Assembly (NCBI GenBank): GCA_021413975.1
Contig: JAIOPJ010000045.1
Coordinates: forward strand, 1-57,674
Source: Gemmatimonadota bacterium
GTDB lineage: Bacteria > Gemmatimonadota > Gemmatimonadetes > Gemmatimonadales > Gemmatimonadaceae
Reading direction: 5' to 3'
DNA length: 57,674 bases
Of the stretch, positions 53,511-57,674 are shown one piece after another; position 1 is the stretch's first letter, and every line of letters begins with the position of its first letter. The position numbers were made by a program, and so were the translations under genes. Under the pieces are notes generated by a model that worked only from the letters and a program-made list of their open reading frames with translations, ran no database searches and had not been told where the DNA came from.

Positions 53511-54760
53511 GAGGCGACCTCGAGGTCGGCAGGGAGGTCGGCCTCGGGGTGCTCGTTGCGGAACCGCTCACGCAGACGCGCCGTGAGGGTCGGGCCGAAG
53601 TACACCTTGGACACGGTGTCATCGAAGATCAGTTCGCGCACCGGCCCGGACACCTTCACCGCGCCGTCGAACATGATGTAGGCCCGGTCCACGATGTCGA
53701 GCGTCTGCTCGACGTTGTGGTCGGAGATCAGCACGCCGATGCCGCGGTCCTTGAGCGAGGCGACGATCCCCTGGATGTCGTGCACCGCGATCGGGTCGAC
53801 GCCGGCGAACGGTTCGTCGAGCATCATGAACTTCGGCTCGGTCACGAGGGCACGCGTGATCTCGAGCCGGCGACGCTCGCCGCCGGAGAGCGCGTACGCC
53901 TTGCTCTCGCGCAGGTGCTTGATGCTGAGTTCGTCGAGGAGCGACTCGAGGCGCTTCTCCCGCTCGGCACGCGGGATCGGCAGCGTCTCGAGGATGGCGA
54001 GGATGTTCTCCTCGACCGTCAGCTTGCGGAAGATCGACGGCTCCTGCGAGAGGTAGCCGATGCCGCGGCGCGCCCGCTTGAACATCGGCATGCGCGTGAT
54101 GTCCTCGCCGTCGTGCCGGATGCTGCCCGAGGCCGGGGGGATGAGGCCGGCGATCATGTAGAAGGTGGTCGTCTTGCCGGCGCCATTGGGGCCGAGCAGG
54201 CCGACGATCTCTCCTTGACGCAGCTCGATGTCGACCTGGTTCACGACGTTCCGCTTGCGGTACGTCTTCACGAGCTTGTGCGCGGAGAGTAGGCTGCCGG
54301 TGGCGACCGGGCGCTGCGCGATCGCCGGGGTGCGCCGCGCCGCAGCCGGATATTCACCGGTGAGCTTGAGCTGGGCCCTGAGCCGCTCGGCATCGCTCGA
54401 GTGGAGCGCACGGAGCTGGGCGCCGAGGCGCACGCGGGCCTCGGCCGGCGGCCGATGATCCTCCATCGGCTCGATCGCCCCGGTCGCCACGAGGCGCGGC
54501 AGGGCGACCCGAGTCAGGTGGTCGCGCACCTCGTCGAGCGAGAGCCGTCCCGCTTCCGCCTCCACATCGCGTCCCTCGGCGCGCATGGCGTCGAGGTGGT
54601 CGTCCCGGTAGGAGATCGCGACCTCGTGGAACTGCGCGCTGCCGTCGGCGTCGGCGCGCTGGCAGATCGCGAGCAGGCAGAGGGCCGTCGAGCGGTCGCC
54701 GCCGGTGAGGCGCGCGAGCAACCCGCGGTCGAGGCCGCCGGTGGGGTCGGGACTGGTCAA
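53507..54760 (-). CDS. lptB: LPS-export ATPase LptB with N-terminal extension
   Basis: LptB powers LPS extraction by LptFG. The core (about 157-417) has Walker A GPNGAGKTT, the signature LSGGERRR and Walker B FMMLDEP, and closely resembles LptB. An extra 156 residues precede it, roughly 1.5-fold longer than usual. ATG 54760 overlaps the lptA stop as ATGA, and no better start is seen before the core. The N-terminal part has a helix-turn-helix-like pattern (LSLDEVRDHLTRVALPRL, then VATGAIEP). See findings. Core call is certain; the function of the extension is not. Confidence 0.93.
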   Translation of the reverse strand: MTSPDPTGGLDRGLLARLTGGDRSTALCLLAICQRADADGSAQFHEVAISYRDDHLDAMRAEGRDVEAEAGRLSLDEVRDHLTRVALPRLVATGAIEPMEDHRPPAEARVRLGAQLRALHSSDAERLRAQLKLTGEYPAAARRTPAIAQRPVATGSLLSAHKLVKTYRKRNVVNQVDIELRQGEIVGLLGPNGAGKTTTFYMIAGLIPPASGSIRHDGEDITRMPMFKRARRGIGYLSQEPSIFRKLTVEENILAILETLPIPRAEREKRLESLLDELSIKHLRESKAYALSGGERRRLEITRALVTEPKFMMLDEPFAGVDPIAVHDIQGIVASLKDRGIGVLISDHNVEQTLDIVDRAYIMFDGAVKVSGPVRELIFDDTVSKVYFGPTLTARLRERFRNEHPEADLPADLEVAS

Positions 54761-56121
54761 GGGCGCTTGGCCGGAGGCTTGTCGGTGGGCGTGCGGACGG
54801 TGTCGGACTTGGTGGGCTCGAGGAAGATCCCCGAGGCCCGGTCCCGGACGGCGACGTTCGAGACCTCACCCTCCACGAATGAGACGATTATCTCTCGCCC
54901 CCGGTTGTAACTGATGTTGGGGGGGCCCTTCACTCCCCCGGAGGGGGCGAGCTGGTAGTAGGCGCGGGCACTGCCCGAGGCCGTGACCTCCCGCATCCTG
55001 GCGTTGGTGGTCGTGTCGCCCGTCGCGGCGGTGTCGAAACGCGCGATGATCGTGTCCCCGGAGATCCAGTCGCGCTCGGTGCTCTCGATCCGCGCCGTGT
55101 CGACCTGCGTGTACGCGATCGCCCGGCGCAGGGCGTGCAGTTCCCGCAGCCGCTGCCCCGGCATGTGGATGTCGAGCGAATCCGCCTCCATCTGCTGCTG
55201 CGGCGTGACGGCCTTGGCCCGTGCGCCCCAGGCGAAGACGCGCTCCATCTGCTGGTCGGCGATCCGCAGGTCGATCGTGTCACCGGTGAGCGTGAGCGAA
55301 TCGCTGAGGATTCGCGCCGCACTGTCCGACCGGACCCGCTCGATGCGCTGTTGCCGCGACCAGAGGTCGATCACCCGGCCGGTGAGCGTGAAGGGGCGCT
55401 CCCCCCGGCCGGTGATCGACGGACTCCGGAGGAGGCGCGCGAAGCCGGAGCCCTGGTCCATGGTCGCCGAGTCGGCGGTCGCGCGCATGTCCGGGCGTTC
55501 GATCTGGACCTTGCCGCTGGCGAAGATGAGCGAGTCGTTCTCGGAGACCACCACGTCGGCCGTGAGGTCGACGGAGTCGGACTGCGCCTTGGCCCCCCGG
55601 ACCGGCTTGCGCGGCGCCGTGCTGTCGGTGGGCGCCATCCGGACGAAGGGGCGGCCGGGTGCCCGCCAGTGCGGCGTCGCGCGGAGGCCCGGCTTGGCGC
55701 GGAAGTACTCGAACTCGGGTCCGGTGAAGCGCGTGCCCGTGTTCGTCTTGCCGCGGACGTTGCCCGTCGCGAGGAGCCGCTCGTCGCCCGTGTAGTAGAT
55801 CATCCGGTCGGACTGCATGTTCATCCGCGGTTCCGAATACCGGACGCGGTTGATCAGGATCAGTTCGCCCCGGTCGGCGTAGTGCTCGGCGCTGTCGGCG
55901 AGGAGGCGGTTGCCCTGCCCCTCGCACGTCGCGTCCACGCCGCCGCTGATGTACGTGTTCTTCGTCCCGTTCGCCGTGGTCACGGACATCATCGACGTGG
56001 TGATCACGCCCGCGCGCTTGACCCCCACGAAGGCGAGCACGCACGGCTTGCCTTCCTGCGCCACCGCGAGAGCCGGCGCCACGGCCGACAGCGCGAACGT
56101 GAGTGCGGCGAGCGCTCGCAC
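54757..56121 (-). CDS. lptA: LPS-export periplasmic protein LptA/OstA-like
   Basis: LptA bridges the periplasm in LPS transport. The 454-residue protein has a signal peptide (about 1-21, ending ALAVAQ) and OstA-like beta-strand repeats: GNRLLADSAEHYADRGELI, ATGNVRGKTNTGTRF and VVVSENDSLIFASGKVQI. It is more than twice the length of Escherichia coli LptA, with two or more OstA-like segments. Start GTG 56121 lies 2 bases from the lptC stop. Its stop overlaps lptB, so it is in the expected Lpt order. Confidence 0.85.
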   Translation of the reverse strand: MRALAALTFALSAVAPALAVAQEGKPCVLAFVGVKRAGVITTSMMSVTTANGTKNTYISGGVDATCEGQGNRLLADSAEHYADRGELILINRVRYSEPRMNMQSDRMIYYTGDERLLATGNVRGKTNTGTRFTGPEFEYFRAKPGLRATPHWRAPGRPFVRMAPTDSTAPRKPVRGAKAQSDSVDLTADVVVSENDSLIFASGKVQIERPDMRATADSATMDQGSGFARLLRSPSITGRGERPFTLTGRVIDLWSRQQRIERVRSDSAARILSDSLTLTGDTIDLRIADQQMERVFAWGARAKAVTPQQQMEADSLDIHMPGQRLRELHALRRAIAYTQVDTARIESTERDWISGDTIIARFDTAATGDTTTNARMREVTASGSARAYYQLAPSGGVKGPPNISYNRGREIIVSFVEGEVSNVAVRDRASGIFLEPTKSDTVRTPTDKPPAKRP

Positions 56122-56123
56122 GC

Positions 56124-56693
56124 TCAGCCCCCCGGCAGCTTGAAGGAGCCGCCGCGGCCACTCTGGACCTTGAGCACTTCGACGGAGTTCAGGCTCGGAT
56201 CGGCGCGGAACCCCACGCCCCGCATCTCCTTCTCCCCCGGTTCGGTCAGCACGAACGACGAGTCCGAGGAGATCTGGTTCTGCGACTGGATGAACCGGAT
56301 CATCGGCGTCTTGAGCACGCGACCGTCGACCGACGTGATCACGACGTTGCCCCAGGCCTCGAGCACGTTGCTGCGCGTGTTGAGATTGCCGACCAGTGCG
56401 GTCAGGGTGGCCTCCTTGGCACCGGTGGCACCGAAGAAGTCCCCATGCACCTTCCGCAGCGAGGCCCGCGTGTTCTGGTCGAGGAAGATCGCGGTGTCCG
56501 CGAAGACCTCGGCGCGCAGCAGGCCGCCGTCGGTCACCAGGGTGCGGAACCCGAAGGCGACCTGATCGGCCGAGTCGAGCAGGGCCGGCCCGTTGGCACC
56601 GGGCGTCATCCCCTCGCCCGCGTTGGAGCAGGCCGCGCCCACGAGCGCGGCGGTGAGCGCCGCGGCGACGGCGGCGCGCGAGGTACGGCGCAT
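56124..56693 (-). CDS. lptC: LPS-export lipoprotein LptC
   Basis: LptC carries LPS from LptFG to LptA at the inner membrane. The 189-residue protein has a lipoprotein signal with a lipobox VGAAC (Cys about 22). OstA-type strands follow, for example TLTALVGNLNTRSNVLEAWG. In Escherichia coli LptC has a membrane helix instead of a lipobox; the lipobox here is visible but not proven. ATG 56693 lies 2 bases from the kdsD stop. Confidence 0.83.
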   Translation of the reverse strand: MRRTSRAAVAAALTAALVGAACSNAGEGMTPGANGPALLDSADQVAFGFRTLVTDGGLLRAEVFADTAIFLDQNTRASLRKVHGDFFGATGAKEATLTALVGNLNTRSNVLEAWGNVVITSVDGRVLKTPMIRFIQSQNQISSDSSFVLTEPGEKEMRGVGFRADPSLNSVEVLKVQSGRGGSFKLPGG

Positions 56694-56695
56694 GG

Positions 56696-57661
56696 TCAGA
56701 CGGCCCCCGCGCGCATCAGGTCGTGCAGGTGGACCACGCCGACGATCCGCTCGTCGCCGTCGAGCACCGGCAGCGCGACGATCCCCTTGGTCTCCATGAG
56801 ATGCACGGCCGCGCTCCCGAGTTCATCGGCATGGATCGACTTGGGAGTGCGGGTCATGACACGCTCGACCGGAATGGGGAAGATCTCCTGCTCCTGCTCC
56901 ATGAGGCGCGAGAGGTCGCCGGTCGTGATCACGCCGAGGAGCCGGCGGTCCGGCGCCGCGATCATGCAGATGCCGCGGCGTTCCGCGAGCTGCACGATCG
57001 CCTCGCGCATCGTGGCCGTCGCCGCGAGGATCGGCAGCGGCTCCTCGACCATCACGTCCCGCACCCGCAACAGCAGCTTGCGGCCGAGCGACCCGCCCGG
57101 ATGGAAGCGGGCGAAGTCCTCGCGCCGGAATCCCTTCTCCTCCAGCAGGGCGACCGCGAGCGCGTCGCCGAGCGCGAGCGCGAGCGTCGTGCTCGTCGTC
57201 GGAGCGAGGTCGTGGGGACAGGCCTCCTCGCGCACCCAGCCGTCGAGCGCGACCGTGCTGTTCTTCGCCAGCGTCGAGTTCGCATCCCCCGTGATGGCGA
57301 TGCATGGTACTCCGAGGCGCGTGAGCTGTTCCAGCAACGGGAGGAGCTCGACGGTCTCGCCGCTCTTGGAGAGGAGGATCCCCACGTCGTGCGCGCCCAC
57401 GATGCCGAGGTCGCCGTGCACGCTCTCGGTGGGATGCAGGAAGGTCGCCGGTGTCCCGGTGCTCGTCATGGTCGCGGCGATCTTGCGCCCGATCAGCCCC
57501 GACTTGCCGATGCCGGACACGATCACGCGGCCGGTCGACCCCTTGATGAGCTCGACCGCGCGCGCGAACTCGGCGCCCATGCGGTCCACCGCTCCGGCGA
57601 TCGCCTCCTGCTCGAGCCGCAGGACGCGACGTCCCCGTTCGACGATGCGCTCCTGGGTCAC
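56696..57661 (-). CDS. kdsD: Arabinose-5-phosphate isomerase KdsD
   Basis: KdsD converts ribulose-5-phosphate to arabinose-5-phosphate, the Kdo precursor. The 321-residue protein has the SIS domain (about 40-170) with SGIGKSGLIGRKIA and LSKSGETVELLPLL, then two CBS domains (from about 205). The GTG start at 57661 follows a strong GGAGGA site near 57666-57671. The window ends 13 bases upstream, so any earlier operon genes (kdsA or others) are not visible. Confidence 0.94.
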   Translation of the reverse strand: MTQERIVERGRRVLRLEQEAIAGAVDRMGAEFARAVELIKGSTGRVIVSGIGKSGLIGRKIAATMTSTGTPATFLHPTESVHGDLGIVGAHDVGILLSKSGETVELLPLLEQLTRLGVPCIAITGDANSTLAKNSTVALDGWVREEACPHDLAPTTSTTLALALGDALAVALLEEKGFRREDFARFHPGGSLGRKLLLRVRDVMVEEPLPILAATATMREAIVQLAERRGICMIAAPDRRLLGVITTGDLSRLMEQEQEIFPIPVERVMTRTPKSIHADELGSAAVHLMETKGIVALPVLDGDERIVGVVHLHDLMRAGAV

Positions 57662-57674
57662 GCGTCCTCCGACC

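Overview
The window is high-GC, densely packed chromosomal DNA from a diderm bacterium. It carries complete blocks for lipid A synthesis, lipoprotein sorting, outer-membrane protein assembly and LPS export. It also carries modules best known from Firmicutes: McsA-McsB-ClpC, the bacillithiol enzyme BshC, and a DUF512-der-plsY-gpsA row. This mixture, the LpxC-FabZ fusion and the gene order suggest Gemmatimonadota. That placement is inference from gene content; no database was searched. Nearly all genes are core housekeeping genes, and I see no insertion sequence, prophage, integrase or CRISPR array.

Layout of the first half. Positions 1-720 hold the 3' end of a 23S rRNA gene, a 5S rRNA gene and a terminator. 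era and a tiny Trm112-like gene follow, then a REC-GGDEF protein coupled to a zinc-finger, Pro/Ala-rich protein. prfB, read through a programmed +1 frameshift, starts a translation and quality-control block: prfB, lysS, lolC, lolD, mcsA, mcsB, clpC. From 13160 to 23128 is an outer-membrane operon: bamA, skp, lpxD, lpxC-fabZ, lpxA, a GnnA-like oxidoreductase, lpxB, a DUF374 acyltransferase and lpxK. Then come gdhA, rlmH, bshC, murJ, uvrC, thrC and larC.

Layout of the second half. DUF512, der, plsY, gpsA, a MerR-type regulator, surE, pcm and apt form a run from 32522 to 39090. Two lineage-type secreted proteins, a tRNA-Arg(CCT) and a YfgM-like TPR membrane protein follow. After a 311-base convergent gap with an AT-rich island, most genes switch to the minus strand: dapF, a polyprenol-phosphate-sugar synthase-like GT2, a YfhO-type membrane protein, a GT4 glycosyltransferase and a polysaccharide deacetylase. 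A plus-strand hexapeptide acyltransferase interrupts this set. The last minus-strand operon, read from the right edge, is kdsD, lptC, lptA, lptB, rpoN, GT2 and a flippase-like membrane protein.

Functionally, the LpxA/B/C/D/K enzymes make the lipid A core, KdsD supplies the Kdo precursor, LptA/B/C export LPS, BamA and Skp assemble barrels, LolC/D release lipoproteins, and MurJ, PlsY, GpsA and DapF serve peptidoglycan and phospholipid synthesis. Translation is strongly coupled: most neighbours overlap by ATGA, GTGA or 8 bases. The points most worth a second look are the LptB protein with a 156-residue N-terminal extension, the GnnA-like gene without a GnnB partner, McsAB-ClpC without CtsR, the prfB frameshift, promoter-like elements built into hairpins at operon boundaries, and the AT-rich island at 42221-42241.
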